DNA of 62,709 nt from Gemmataceae bacterium (GTDB lineage Bacteria > Planctomycetota > Planctomycetia > Gemmatales > Gemmataceae), in contig SIAQ01000013.1 in assembly GCA_009697105.1 (NCBI GenBank), positions 1-62,709 of the forward strand, written 5' to 3'. Shown here piece after piece: positions 15,817 to 24,764 of this stretch. The notes under the pieces are model-generated. The model searched no databases. It was given only the letters and a program-made list of their open reading frames with translations, and was not told the origin of the DNA. The stretch's first letter is position 1, and every line of letters starts with the position of its first letter. The position numbers were made by a program, and so were the translations under genes.

Positions 15817-17724
15817 TCATGGCTCTTCGAGGTAGGTATACCCGCCGAGGCCGGATTCGTAGAAATGCAATAGCTGGCGTGATTCCTGGACCGTAATGCG
15901 ATTGGCTCGAACCGCGCGCTCGACATCTTTGCGCATATTGTTGAGCAGCTCGTCCGCGTTGTATTGCACGTAGGCGAGCACCTCGCGCACGGTGTCGCCT
16001 TTGATGACGCTGTCGAGCACGATCTCGCCGTTTTCGTCGAGCCGCACGTGCACCGCGTTCGTGTCGCCGAACAGGTTGTGCAAATCGCCGAGGATTTCCT
16101 GGTACGCGCCAAGCAGGAACGCGCCGAGGTAGTAAGGTTGGCCCGTGAAGGGATGCAGTTCCAGCGTCGAACGCACGTCGCGCAGGTCGATGAACTGGTC
16201 GATCTTGCCGTCCGAATCGCAGGTGATGTCGCCGAGGACCGCGCGGCGCGTCGGCGCTTCGTGGAGGCGATGAATCGGCATGATCGGAAATAGCTGCTTG
16301 ATCGCCCAGCTATCGGGCATCGATTGGAACACCGAGAAGTTACAGAAATAGGTGTCCGAGAGCATTGAACTGAGCCCTTGCAGTTCCTCGGGCGCGTAGT
16401 CGAGATCTTGCATCATGCGCAGAATTTTACCACATACCGCCCAAAAGAGGCGTTCGACCATCGCACGCTCTTCGATCGTGATCGAGCCGAGGTTGAACAT
16501 GTTGAGCGCGTCGTCCATCGTCTGGACAGCATCGTGGTAGCCTTCCAGCATGTTCTTTTTCGACAGGTCGCGGTAGATGCCGAAGAGGTCGGAGACCTGC
16601 TGCGGGGAGTCTGCCGGGATCTCCGGGGGGACCGTGTAGTGGTCGAAGTTGGACACGCCGAGCACATCGAACACGAGCATGCTGTGGTAAGCGACCACGG
16701 CTCGACCTGATTCGGAGATGATGATCGGGTGGGGCACGTTGCACTCATCGCAGACGCTTTTGATGCGAAATACGACGTCGTTGGCGTATTCCTGCAGCGT
16801 ATAATTAACGGACGACTCGAAGTCGGTTTGCGAGCCGTCGTAATCGATGCCTAACCCACCGCCGACGTCGATGTATTGGACGCCGGCGCCGACGCGATGG
16901 AGTTCGCAGTAGACGCGGGCGGCTTCGGTGAGGGCACTTTTGATGCTGCGGATGTTGGTGATCTGGCTGCCGAGGTGGAAGTGCACCAGTTGCAGGCAAT
17001 CCGCCATGCCGAGTTGTTTGAGGAACTCGAATGCCTCGAGCGCTTCGGTGAGCGTAAGCCCGAATTTCGAGCGGAAGCCGGCGCTGTTGCGCCATCGGCC
17101 CGCGCCGCGTGCGCCGAGCTTGATGCGCACGCCGATCGACGGGCGTACGTTCAGCTCCTTGGCATAGCGAGCGATCAATTCGAGTTCGCTGAATTTTTCA
17201 ACGACGGTGATGATGTGTTTGCCCATCTTGGTGGCGAGGATCGTCATCTTGATGAATTCGTCGTCCTTGAAGCCGTTGCAGATGATGGGCGTCTCGCCGC
17301 CATCGGTGATGGCGAGGACGGCGAGCAGTTCCGGTTTTGAGCCTGCCTCTAGGCCGAAGCCATAGGGTTTGCCGAAATCGAGAATTTCTTCGACGACTTG
17401 GCGTTGCTGGTTGACTTTGATCGGGTAGACGCAGACATATTTGCCTTTGTAGGTGCAATCGGCAATGGCGGCTTTGAAGGCGTCGTTGATTTCGCCGACG
17501 CGATGGCGCAAAATATCGGTGAAGCGGAGCAATATCGGCAGTTGAATGCCGCGATCTTGCAGCTGATCGATGAGGAGTTTGAGGTCGATCGCTTCCTCCG
17601 GACGTTTGTTCGGATGGACCGCGACATGGCCTTTGGGATTAACGCTGAAGTAGCCTTTGCCCCAATGGGCAACTTCGTATACATCTTGGGAGTCTTGGAT
17701 TTTCCACGGATCGATCATTTTCAT
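15817..17724 (-). CDS. speA: biosynthetic arginine decarboxylase
   Basis: A 635-residue fold-III PLP enzyme that converts arginine to agmatine, the first step of the agmatine route to polyamines. The PLP lysine is at about residue 103 in VYPIKVNQQ. The cofactor phosphate loop HFHLGSQ and the glycine-rich VGGGLGIDYDGS are present, as is SVFQSMPDSWAIKQLFPIMP in the C-terminal half, all characteristic of SpeA. The length matches the family (630-660). The ATG at 17724 gives MKMIDPWKIQDS; MIDPWKI could also be used two codons later. It stands alone and is convergent with galT. Confidence 0.95.
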   Translation of the reverse strand: MKMIDPWKIQDSQDVYEVAHWGKGYFSVNPKGHVAVHPNKRPEEAIDLKLLIDQLQDRGIQLPILLRFTDILRHRVGEINDAFKAAIADCTYKGKYVCVYPIKVNQQRQVVEEILDFGKPYGFGLEAGSKPELLAVLAITDGGETPIICNGFKDDEFIKMTILATKMGKHIITVVEKFSELELIARYAKELNVRPSIGVRIKLGARGAGRWRNSAGFRSKFGLTLTEALEAFEFLKQLGMADCLQLVHFHLGSQITNIRSIKSALTEAARVYCELHRVGAGVQYIDVGGGLGIDYDGSQTDFESSVNYTLQEYANDVVFRIKSVCDECNVPHPIIISESGRAVVAYHSMLVFDVLGVSNFDHYTVPPEIPADSPQQVSDLFGIYRDLSKKNMLEGYHDAVQTMDDALNMFNLGSITIEERAMVERLFWAVCGKILRMMQDLDYAPEELQGLSSMLSDTYFCNFSVFQSMPDSWAIKQLFPIMPIHRLHEAPTRRAVLGDITCDSDGKIDQFIDLRDVRSTLELHPFTGQPYYLGAFLLGAYQEILGDLHNLFGDTNAVHVRLDENGEIVLDSVIKGDTVREVLAYVQYNADELLNNMRKDVERAVRANRITVQESRQLLHFYESGLGGYTYLEEP

Positions 17725-18391
17725 CAGTCGAGAGCCTCGGTTAATGCGGATTTGAAACTCGGAACAGACAGCTACTCAGAATCAGTATGGTGGAGCAGCG
17801 CGCATGTCAAGAACAAAAGCACGAATGATGATGAAGTTTTGCGAGCGTGCAAAAAAATCGTGCCACGAAAGACTTGAAAGTAAGGGTGCGAAGCGGGTAT
17901 TATCGATATTGGGAAAGCGGGCGCACGGCATGGTTTGTGAATCTTAACCACGGATAGCACGGCGCGGGCAAGACGCAACCCAATACGAATCACGAAAACA
18001 CGAAAGCATGAAATCACGAAAGGAATTCTCACCAACGCACGATGGATCACTCGGCGACAACAAAAGGCGAATTTCAATTAGGAAAACAGGAAGGCAGGAA
18101 GAAGAGGGTTAATTCAATTCCTGCCTTCCTCATACTCCTTGTCTCCTCCGATTTCGAAAGCGCGGGGAACGGTTCTTTTCTTGTTTCGCGCCTTTCGTAC
18201 TTTCGTGTTTTCGTGATTCGCATTCTGAATTTGCACAAAATGAAATTTGTGCGGCTCGTGAAAGTTTTGGTGGTACGTGGCACGGATGATACGGAGGGGA
18301 AGAAGTATCTTTCTGGGATTTCCCATTCGTGCCATCGGTACTATCCGTGGTTGTATTCGGTTTTCTGCAATCCGCGTTGTGCGTGATTATT
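17725..18391. other. long intergenic region with repeats
   Basis: No gene is supported. It contains AGGAAGGCAGGAA and its complement (18088-18130, hairpin), and a stretch rich in TTCGTG/CACGAAA words (17985-18020 and 18176-18262) that is also found, inverted, beside the GxxExxY remnant at 48.6 kb. Short frames here simply translate those words. Confidence 0.6.
18176..18262. repeat. TTCGTG-type repeat (family H)
   Basis: Contains CTTTCGTACTTTCGTGTTTT and CGTGATTCGCATTCTGAATT followed by TGC and a GAGC-type segment. The inverse complement with the same order of words is found at 48600-48680. Confidence 0.6.
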
Positions 18392-18501
18392 GACGCCACC
18401 GACAAAAGTCGATTTCCCGTCGGAGGCTGAAGCGTAGGCGAGGCATTCAGGCCGCCTCGCTTACGCTTCAGCCTCGGAAATTCAGTTTTGTCGGCGGCGT
18501 C
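18392..18501. mobile_element. palindromic mini-transposon (family C), copy 2
   Basis: A 110-bp inverted repeat with ends GACGCCACCGACAAAAGTCG and CAGTTTTGTCGGCGGCGTC. The exact 6-bp direct repeat ATTATT flanks it (18386-18391 and 18502-18507). The inner stem is GGAGGCTGAAGCGTAGGCGA with GAGGC and its near-complement. It has no coding capacity. Confidence 0.9.
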
Positions 18502-18521
18502 ATTATTGAGGAGATCGACCG

Positions 18522-19208
18522 ATGCCGAGTCCGTTTCCGGGTATGGATCCGTATCTTGAAGATGAAAAGCAATGGCCCACGTTTCAAGCCAGCCTAATCC
18601 ATGCCGTACATCAAATGGTGCTGCCGGGCTTGCTCGACCGCTATCGCGCTCGTGTGGGCGAACGGCAGTACACGAGCGAACAGGCCCTGTTCACGTCGAT
18701 TCTGCGTGCCGAACACAAAGAAGCGTTTATCGAAATCCGTCAGCGTAGTGACGGTCGGCTCATCACCCTGATCGAAGTCGTCAGCCCGGCGAACAAGACG
18801 CTGCCCGAGGGCCGCAAGGCCTATTGCGATCGCCGCGACGAAGTCAAGCAGACAAGCGCGAACGTCGTCGCAATCGATCTTGTGTTGCAAGGCGCGACGT
18901 TGCTTGAGTTTGCCAAAGAGTCGGCGCCGTCCTGGGATTATGCAGTGGTCGTGACGCGCTGGACGCATCCGGACCGCTGCGAGATTTACTCGGCGACGCT
19001 GCCCAGGAGGCTGCCGCGGTTTCGCCTGCCGCTAGCGTCGGACGATCGCGACACGGTGCTCGATTTGCAAGCCGCTGTCGTGCGGGCATATGAACAAAGC
19101 GATGTCGGCAATCGGATCGATTACGCAAAAGACCCGACGACACGCCTGAGTGACGAAAATCGCAAATGGATCAATGATGTGTTGAAGCAGGAGAAACTGC
19201 GGAAGTGA
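18522..19208 (+). CDS. DUF4058 family protein, 228 aa
   Basis: It begins MPSPFPGMDPYLED, the diagnostic start of the DUF4058 family, and contains FIEIRQRSDGRLITLIEVVS followed by P-A-N-K, and a conserved D-Y-x-V-x-V-T-R segment. The core has an E-x-x-(S/R) plus 'I-E-V-(V/L)-S-P-x-N-K' arrangement reminiscent of PD-(D/E)xK-type nuclease folds, so a nuclease-like fold is possible. The length is a little under the usual 240-260. The start ATG 18522 follows the right flank of mini-transposon copy 2, and copy 3 lies 73 bases beyond the stop in the same orientation, so the gene is bracketed by the two copies. Function unknown. Confidence 0.85.
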   Translation: MPSPFPGMDPYLEDEKQWPTFQASLIHAVHQMVLPGLLDRYRARVGERQYTSEQALFTSILRAEHKEAFIEIRQRSDGRLITLIEVVSPANKTLPEGRKAYCDRRDEVKQTSANVVAIDLVLQGATLLEFAKESAPSWDYAVVVTRWTHPDRCEIYSATLPRRLPRFRLPLASDDRDTVLDLQAAVVRAYEQSDVGNRIDYAKDPTTRLSDENRKWINDVLKQEKLRK

Positions 19209-19281
19209 ATGGCAATAAAACTAACTGGAGATACCGAGGACACTGAGAAAGAATCGGCAAGGAAGTATAGCAGACAATGAT

Positions 19282-19391
19282 GACGCCACTGACAAAAGTC
19301 GATTTCCCGTCGGAGGCTGAAGCGTAGGCGAGGCATTCAGGCTGCCTCGCTTACGCTTCAGCCTCGGAAATTCAGTTTTGTCGGCGGCGTC
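19282..19391. mobile_element. palindromic mini-transposon (family C), copy 3
   Basis: 110 bp, almost identical to copy 2 (differences CCACC/CCACT and GCCGCC/GCTGCC). It is flanked by an exact 6-bp direct repeat AATGAT (19276-19281 and 19392-19397), different from the duplications of the other copies. Confidence 0.9.
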
Positions 19392-19468
19392 AATGATGCC
19401 TGATTCCATTCCCGCCTTCCTCATCGTTTTGCTTTCTGGCTCGTCGGTGTCTTTGCGGGTATGTCGAC

Positions 19469-19885
19469 TCACTTTTCGCCTTGCAACCAGACGACCTTGT
19501 TGCGGGCCATGCGGAGCAGGTTAATCGCAGGGATCAGGCTTTCGGTTGCTTGGCTTTTCGCAAAGCTCAACGTGTCGTCGATCATCACTTCCAGTTGCTC
19601 CAGCGCGCCGGCTTGTTTCGTCGGCCGACCGCGACGTTCGCTTTCCGAACGGCTAGCTTCCTTGGAGGCCGCCTTCGTGCGGACTGCTTTTCGCATGTTG
19701 CTCTTGATATTAGCGAGATTGTTCATCACCGTCTTTTCGATTGGGGCATCCTCGGCCAAACCATGATCGGCGCGATACCGGGCGAGGATAGCGGCGTTTC
19801 GTTTTTCTTTGAGCAGTTCCGGATGGTCGATAAACAATTGCTTGATGTAAGAGTAACTGCTGCCCTCTTTCGATTTCTTCGCCAT
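19469..19885 (-). CDS. hypothetical protein, 138 aa
   Basis: It starts at ATG 19885 with AGGAT upstream. A basic N-terminus MAKKSKEGSSYSYIKQLFID leads into a helical region (residues 10-70), a Lys/Arg/Ser-rich middle (KAASKEASRSESERRGRPTK, AT-hook-like R-G-R-P) and a helical C-terminus with MARNKVVWLQGEK. The composition suggests a nucleic-acid-binding or chromatin-like protein. I do not recognise the family. It is divergent from the flavoprotein gene, with a 262-base AT-rich space between. Confidence 0.65.
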   Translation of the reverse strand: MAKKSKEGSSYSYIKQLFIDHPELLKEKRNAAILARYRADHGLAEDAPIEKTVMNNLANIKSNMRKAVRTKAASKEASRSESERRGRPTKQAGALEQLEVMIDDTLSFAKSQATESLIPAINLLRMARNKVVWLQGEK

Positions 19886-20147
19886 TCTTTTATCCTATCC
19901 TGAAAAAACACTTCATCCCACAAACAAACACACTACGTGTTTGACACTATTGGTTACCTGGATAGTTATTGTAAGCAAGTAACAATCAGGTACAAGTATC
20001 TATCTAAATATAATCTTCGAAAGATAACTATGTATAACAACCATGTATACCGTGTGTGGCCAAGTATGATGCGCGTAGATGCGAAGTTACCTGCGGCGAA
20101 TAGGCTAGAATCGGCGGCGAAAGCGATGAGGTATTCGGGGAGTCGTA
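19886..20147. promoter_or_regulatory. AT-rich divergent intergenic region
   Basis: Markedly AT-rich compared with the window, especially 19925-20050 with several TATA-like words and the near-palindrome ATCTTCGAAAGAT. It separates two divergent genes and so must carry both promoters. No specific operator could be assigned. Confidence 0.4.
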
Positions 20148-21377
20148 GTGAATGAACTTAGTTGGGATGTCGTCGTAGTCGGCGCGGGCGCCGCCGGGCT
20201 CTTTGCCGCTATCTGCGCCGCCGAGCGCGGGCGCCGCGTGCTCGTTCTCGAAAAAAATCGCAAGCCGGGCGTTAAAATCCTCATGTCCGGCGGCACGCGT
20301 TGCAACATCACGCACGATACCGACAATCGCGGCATCATCGCCGAGTATGGCACGCCAGGCAAGTTTCTCCACTCCGCCTTGGCGGCGTTTAGCGTGCACG
20401 ATACACTCACGTTTTTTCATACCGAGGGCCTCGCCACCAAGGTGGAGGAGACCGGCAAGGTATTTCCCGTCAGCAACAAAGCTACCGATGTGCTCGCCGC
20501 CATCCTGCGCCGATTGGAGCGTACAACTGCGACGCTGGCTCTGGGTGAACCGGTGATTGATATCGAGATGCCAGAAAACTTCGTCGTCAGAACCGCACAA
20601 CGGATGATTCACGCCGATCGCGTCATCCTCACCACCGGCGGGAAATCCTATCCCGGCGCCGGTACGACGGGCGACGGCTACCGCATTGCTCAGCGTTTTG
20701 GCCATCGCATCCTGCCAACGCGGCCCGCTCTTGTTCCGTTGACGACGAACATTCCCTGGGTCGGCGCGATGCGCGGCATTACTCTGCCCGATGTCGGGCT
20801 GTGCGTCATGGACGGCGACTGCACTTTGGCCAAACGCCGCGGGGCGATGTTGTTCGCACATTTCGGCTTGACCGGCCCTGCACCGCTCGACGTGAGCCGA
20901 GTCGTCAGCGGGCATCCAGCTCCGGGCACGCTGACGCTGGGTGTCGATCTTATGCCTAACGAATCCGAACCGGCGCTTGATGCCTGGCTGCGCGACGAAT
21001 CGTTGGCGTCGGGGAAGAAGCAGCTTGCCATCGTGCTGTCCCAACGCTTGCCTCGCCGTATGTGCGATGTCGTGCTGGAAGCTACTCAGCTACCGATCGA
21101 CCGCAAAGCAACGGGGCTGGCGAAGGCCGATCGGCAGAGGCTCGCGCGGATGCTGAAGCATTTGCCGATACCGCTGACGGGCACGCTGGGATTCGAGAAA
21201 GCCGAGGTGACGGCGGGCGGCGTCGCGCTCGATGAAGTCGATTCGCGCACGATGCAGAGCAAGCGTACACCAGGCTTGTTCTTCGCCGGCGAAATCCTCG
21301 ATCTTGACGGCCCGATCGGCGGCTACAACTTCCAGGCCGCTTGGAGCACCGGCTGGCTCGCCGGCGCCTCGGCCTGA
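20148..21377 (+). CDS. BaiN/HI0933-family NAD(P)/FAD-dependent flavoprotein
   Basis: 409 residues. The FAD-binding dinucleotide motif VVVGAGAAGLFAAICAAERG is at residues 9-28, followed by the family signature KILMSGGTRCNITHD (about 45-59). The C-terminal FAD-contacting block LDLDGPIGGYNFQAAWSTG is near the end, all as in the HI0933 (YhiN/BaiN) family, whose members are oxidoreductases of uncertain substrate. The start is GTG 20148 (GGGGAG at 8 bases). The length matches the family (390-410). It is followed after 101 bases by purE in the same direction. Confidence 0.9.
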   Translation: MNELSWDVVVVGAGAAGLFAAICAAERGRRVLVLEKNRKPGVKILMSGGTRCNITHDTDNRGIIAEYGTPGKFLHSALAAFSVHDTLTFFHTEGLATKVEETGKVFPVSNKATDVLAAILRRLERTTATLALGEPVIDIEMPENFVVRTAQRMIHADRVILTTGGKSYPGAGTTGDGYRIAQRFGHRILPTRPALVPLTTNIPWVGAMRGITLPDVGLCVMDGDCTLAKRRGAMLFAHFGLTGPAPLDVSRVVSGHPAPGTLTLGVDLMPNESEPALDAWLRDESLASGKKQLAIVLSQRLPRRMCDVVLEATQLPIDRKATGLAKADRQRLARMLKHLPIPLTGTLGFEKAEVTAGGVALDEVDSRTMQSKRTPGLFFAGEILDLDGPIGGYNFQAAWSTGWLAGASA

Positions 21378-21478
21378 CGGCGAGTGATTCAATAGAAAAT
21401 GAATGACTCGGTTTCGCCGCAAGCAGCAGAAATTGGAAATATTTCGTATTTCGTGTTTTGGATTTGAAAGGAACAAGC

Positions 21479-21973
21479 GTGGCTACCGCACCTTTGGTTG
21501 GCATTCTGATGGGCAGTCAATCGGATTGGGAGACAATGAAGAACACCGCCGACACGCTCAAGAAGCTCGGCGTGGCGTATGAAGCGAACGTCATGTCGGC
21601 ACATCGCACGCCGGACGCGGTGCTCGATTACTCGGCCAAGGCGGAGTCGCGCGGCATCAAAGTGCTGATCGCGGCGGCGGGCGGGGCGGCGCATTTGGCG
21701 GGTGTGGTGGCGGCGAAAACGACGCTGCCCGTCCTTGGTGTGCCAATCCAGTCCAAGGCGCTGCAAGGACTCGATTCGCTGTTGTCGATGGTGCAAATGC
21801 CTGCAGGCATTCCGGTCGGCACGCTGGCGATTGGCAACGCCGGCGCGACCAACGCCGCCCTCTTCGCCGTCGCCATCCTCGCTCTCAGCGACACCGCTCT
21901 TGCCGATCGTTTGAAGCAATACCGCGAAGAGCAAGCCCGCAAGGTGTTGTCGGTAAAGCTCGACGATGCGTGA
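21479..21973 (+). CDS. purE: N5-carboxyaminoimidazole ribonucleotide mutase
   Basis: 164 residues, class I PurE, which converts N5-CAIR to CAIR in purine synthesis. Motifs: [13 protein letters not shown] (phosphate-binding front), SAHRTPD with the catalytic His, and [20 protein letters not shown]. The octameric-core C-terminus is intact. GTG 21479 is chosen because AAAGGAA stands 6 bases before it and family proteins start near here; a TTG at 21458 is less likely. No purK is adjacent. The gene lies upstream of, and convergent with, the SDR gene. Confidence 0.93.
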   Translation: MATAPLVGILMGSQSDWETMKNTADTLKKLGVAYEANVMSAHRTPDAVLDYSAKAESRGIKVLIAAAGGAAHLAGVVAAKTTLPVLGVPIQSKALQGLDSLLSMVQMPAGIPVGTLAIGNAGATNAALFAVAILALSDTALADRLKQYREEQARKVLSVKLDDA

Positions 21974-21998
21974 CCGGTTCGTTGGTGCGTCGTGCCCG

Positions 21999-22841
21999 CT
22001 AAACGATCGCGCACGCCCGCAGCCCCTGGTCGTAGTTCGGATACTGCAACACCATGCCGAGATCGCGCTTCAGGCGCAAATTATTGATGCGGCGATGTGC
22101 TCGTTCATGCGGCGGAATCGGCTGGTTGGCGGGAGGCGTGACAAACATCGGTGGCGCAGCACCAAGCACGCGTGCCAACGTCGTGTAAAAGTAACGTCGT
22201 CGCACCGGGTGATCGTCGCAAATGTTGTAGATGCTACCCGGTTTGCCGCGTTCCTCGGCTGCCAACACCGCGCGAACGCCATCATCGCGATGGATCAGGT
22301 TTAGCCATTTTTCGGCATCGCCAACGATCGGTTCACCTTTTTCAATCGTCTGTCGGCGCAGCAAACGACCGGGGCCATAGATGCCGGAAAACCGCAGGAT
22401 CATTGCCGTCGGCAGCGTTCCAAGCAGTAGCGATTCGGCGTCCAGTACGATGCGGCCCGATTCTTCGGCGGGTTGCGTTGGTGCCGATTCGTCGATCCAG
22501 CTGCCGTCGGTTTGGCCGTATACGCTGGAACTGCTGACGTATATAAATCGCGACGGCTTCGGGAGATGAGCTAATACGTTCGCCAAACCATCGACATAGA
22601 CCGCACGCATCGATGGACCAGCCGAGCGGTCGAAACCGATGGCGTAGAGAACAGTATCGACGCACGGCAAGGCTCTGAGTGTGTCTGGCTGCACCACATC
22701 GCCGACGATGCGCTCGACGCCCGCCGGCAAACTCGAACTGCCGCGCGAGACGGCGAAGACGCGACGGCCCTGCCCCAGCCACTGCTCGGCGACACCGCGA
22801 CCCAGATAGCCGCAACCGAAGATGAGACCCGTTTTCGCCAT
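21999..22841 (-). CDS. NAD-dependent epimerase/dehydratase (atypical SDR)
   Basis: 280 residues. The Rossmann fold starts LIFGCGYLGRGVAEQWL (G-x-G-x-x-G, residues 7-13), 'D-T-V-L-Y-A-I-G' leads to the active-site strand FIYVSSSSVYGQTDGSW (Ser and Y-G), and ILRFSGIYGPGRL and WLNLIHRDDGVRAVLAA follow. The catalytic Y-x-x-x-K lysine is not obvious, which is typical for atypical SDRs of the SDR_a5 kind. The substrate is probably a nucleotide-sugar or unknown. It is separated from the upstream dnaA by a family D palindrome. Confidence 0.85.
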   Translation of the reverse strand: MAKTGLIFGCGYLGRGVAEQWLGQGRRVFAVSRGSSSLPAGVERIVGDVVQPDTLRALPCVDTVLYAIGFDRSAGPSMRAVYVDGLANVLAHLPKPSRFIYVSSSSVYGQTDGSWIDESAPTQPAEESGRIVLDAESLLLGTLPTAMILRFSGIYGPGRLLRRQTIEKGEPIVGDAEKWLNLIHRDDGVRAVLAAEERGKPGSIYNICDDHPVRRRYFYTTLARVLGAAPPMFVTPPANQPIPPHERAHRRINNLRLKRDLGMVLQYPNYDQGLRACAIV

Positions 22842-22856
22842 GATGCCGCCTTGGGA

Positions 22857-22920
22857 TTAGCCGCGACGCGCTAGCGGAGCGCGGTTATGATCCCGCGCTC
22901 CGCTAGCGCGTCGCGGCTAA
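22857..22920. repeat. palindrome family D, complete
   Basis: TTAGCCGCGACGCGCTAGCG then GAGCGCGG on the left, with its exact complement on the right. It occupies nearly all of the space between the dnaA stop (22925) and the SDR start (22841). Confidence 0.9.
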
Positions 22921-22924
22921 ACTT

Positions 22925-24295
22925 CTATTGCGCGAGCATGCGTTCGATTTTTTCGACCATGTCGCGCACCGGGACGATGCTTTTGCCAAGCTGTAACGTG
23001 ATGTTATCGCGCAGCCATTGTTGGACTTTTTTCTCGGCAGCGACGACGGTGCTGTGGTTGCGTCCGCCGAAGTGCTTGCCGACTTCGCTGAACGTTGCCT
23101 GTGTATGTTTGCGGGCCAAATACATGGCGAGCATGCGAGGATAGCTGGCGATCCAGTGGCGTTTCTTAGAGAGCAAAAACTCGCGATTCACGCCGAGCGC
23201 TTCGCAGCAGGCCTGTTCGACATCGTCGAGATGCGCGACGCGGACCGAATGCCGGAGGACATCGCCAAGCGCTTCGCAAGCCAGATCGACATCGACACGC
23301 CGATGGGTGGCTTTAGCGAGGTGGGCGACGGAGTGGACGGCGCCTTCGAGTTCGCGCGTATTACCTCGGAGGTTGTCGGCGAGGAAGTTGAGCACGTCGC
23401 TGGGCCAATCGCCGGCGCGGGCGCTTTTGCCTCGCAGGATTTCCAATCGTGTCGCACGGTCGGGCAGGTTGAGGCTCCACGCCGACCCGCCGACGAGGCG
23501 ATCAACCAGCTCCGGCAGGAGATGATCAGCCAGGCGAGGGTGGCAGTCGGTCGTCACGGCAATGGGCCGATGCTCGCCTTGCAGCGAATCGAGCGTGTGC
23601 AGCAATTCTTCCTGCGTCGCGTTCTTCTTGGCAAGGAAGCCGATGTCGTCGATGAGCAAGGCGTCGCAGCCGCGAAACTGCTTGCGAAACGCCGGCAGCT
23701 TGTGCTGATGCATCGCTTGCACGAAGCGGTTGGTGAACTCCTCCGCCGTGACGAGCACGACGCGCCAATCGGGGTGATGCCGCTGCAAGCCAAGGACGAT
23801 GCCCTCGAGCAGGTGCGTCTTTCCCGTACCGATCGCGCCGTGAATCAGCAGAGGATTCGGAGCGTCAAGCGGTGCCTCGGCGAAGCTGAGTGCGGCGGCG
23901 TGGGCGACGCGATTGCACGCGCCAACGACGAAATCCGCCAGCGAGCGTTGACGACGCACACGCACCGGACGAACCCGTGTCATCGACGGTGGCGGCGGAG
24001 ACGAATCGTAAGCGGCAGCCTGTTCGGCGCGGGCAGCCTGGAACAGCTGCGCATCGACCAGGAACCGCACGCTTACCGCAGAACCATGCGCGTCCACGGC
24101 GGCAGCGCGAATCTCGTCGCCGAACGTCTTCTCGAGCCAATCGTGCAGAAATAGGTTCGGCACGCCGATGACGATGGCGTCATCGCGCCAGGTGAATTTT
24201 GTTTTGTCGGCGAACCATAGTTTGTAACGCGATTCCCCAATCCGTTGGCTGAGGGCATGCTCCATCCTCGCCACGACATCATTAGTGGTTATCAA
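22925..24295 (-). CDS. dnaA: chromosomal replication initiator protein DnaA
   Basis: 456 residues. N-terminal domain I at 1-80 (ALSQRIGESRYKLWF...). A short Pro-rich linker. AAA+ domain with Walker A GAIGTGKTH (153-161), Walker B ALLIDDIGFL (about 212-221) and sensor motifs. C-terminal DNA-binding domain with the DnaA signature HFGGRNHSTVVAAEKKV. All elements needed to bind ATP and DnaA boxes are present. The gene is flanked by an SDR gene and a lactonase gene rather than dnaN, recF or rpmH, and no cluster of TTATCCACA-type boxes is seen in the 470 bases upstream, so the origin is probably elsewhere. Confidence 0.96.
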   Translation of the reverse strand: MITTNDVVARMEHALSQRIGESRYKLWFADKTKFTWRDDAIVIGVPNLFLHDWLEKTFGDEIRAAAVDAHGSAVSVRFLVDAQLFQAARAEQAAAYDSSPPPPSMTRVRPVRVRRQRSLADFVVGACNRVAHAAALSFAEAPLDAPNPLLIHGAIGTGKTHLLEGIVLGLQRHHPDWRVVLVTAEEFTNRFVQAMHQHKLPAFRKQFRGCDALLIDDIGFLAKKNATQEELLHTLDSLQGEHRPIAVTTDCHPRLADHLLPELVDRLVGGSAWSLNLPDRATRLEILRGKSARAGDWPSDVLNFLADNLRGNTRELEGAVHSVAHLAKATHRRVDVDLACEALGDVLRHSVRVAHLDDVEQACCEALGVNREFLLSKKRHWIASYPRMLAMYLARKHTQATFSEVGKHFGGRNHSTVVAAEKKVQQWLRDNITLQLGKSIVPVRDMVEKIERMLAQ

Positions 24296-24764
24296 GCTGG
24301 CACTCCTGTTGCGCGCGGATTCTCCGCGTTTGGTCCATCACAGGATCCAGGAAGCAAGATTCGTTTTTGGCGCCGGCAAGTTGGGAGACCTGCACACGCC
24401 CGCTCGGAGATTTGGGAAGGGTTTCCTGCCCATTGAGATAACCCAATTGTAGAACCATGGGAAGAGTCGGCGCGACTTGATTTCGCGCGAATTGGTTTCG
24501 CGTGATGCTGAGCGGGCGAAACGCATGCGTTTTTTTTTTCGGTCCTGCCAGCTGACAACATCAACACGATTTCATGCACCATTTTTCGTAAGCGGATCAA
24601 GCACGAAACACGAAAATCGAAATGCAAAACGAGCACGAAAACCGAAAAAGCGATAAAAATAACGTCCAAGCCCCAGGATGAGCGCAGCGATTCCTGGGGG
24701 TGAAAGCGCCCGTTCATTCGCCCCCAGGAATCGCTGCGCTCATCCTGGGGCTTGGAGTATTTTC
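24296..24764. other. divergent intergenic region upstream of dnaA
   Basis: No gene is supported. It must contain the dnaA promoter. It includes a T10 run at 24530-24540, a CACGAAA-type segment (24600-24650) and the complete family B palindrome 24668-24753. No DnaA-box cluster was recognised. Confidence 0.55.
24668..24753. repeat. palindrome family B, complete
   Basis: AAGCCCCAGGATGAGCGCAG then CGATTCCTGGGGG pairs perfectly with CCCCCAGGAATCG...GGGGCTT after a short spacer. The right arm ends 12 bases before the lactonase start, and GGAG immediately after the arm is its ribosome site. Confidence 0.92.

Noticed and set aside
24296..24764. The region upstream of dnaA as oriC.
   Set aside because: No cluster of DnaA boxes or AT-rich unwinding element beyond a T-run; neighbours are not origin-type genes.
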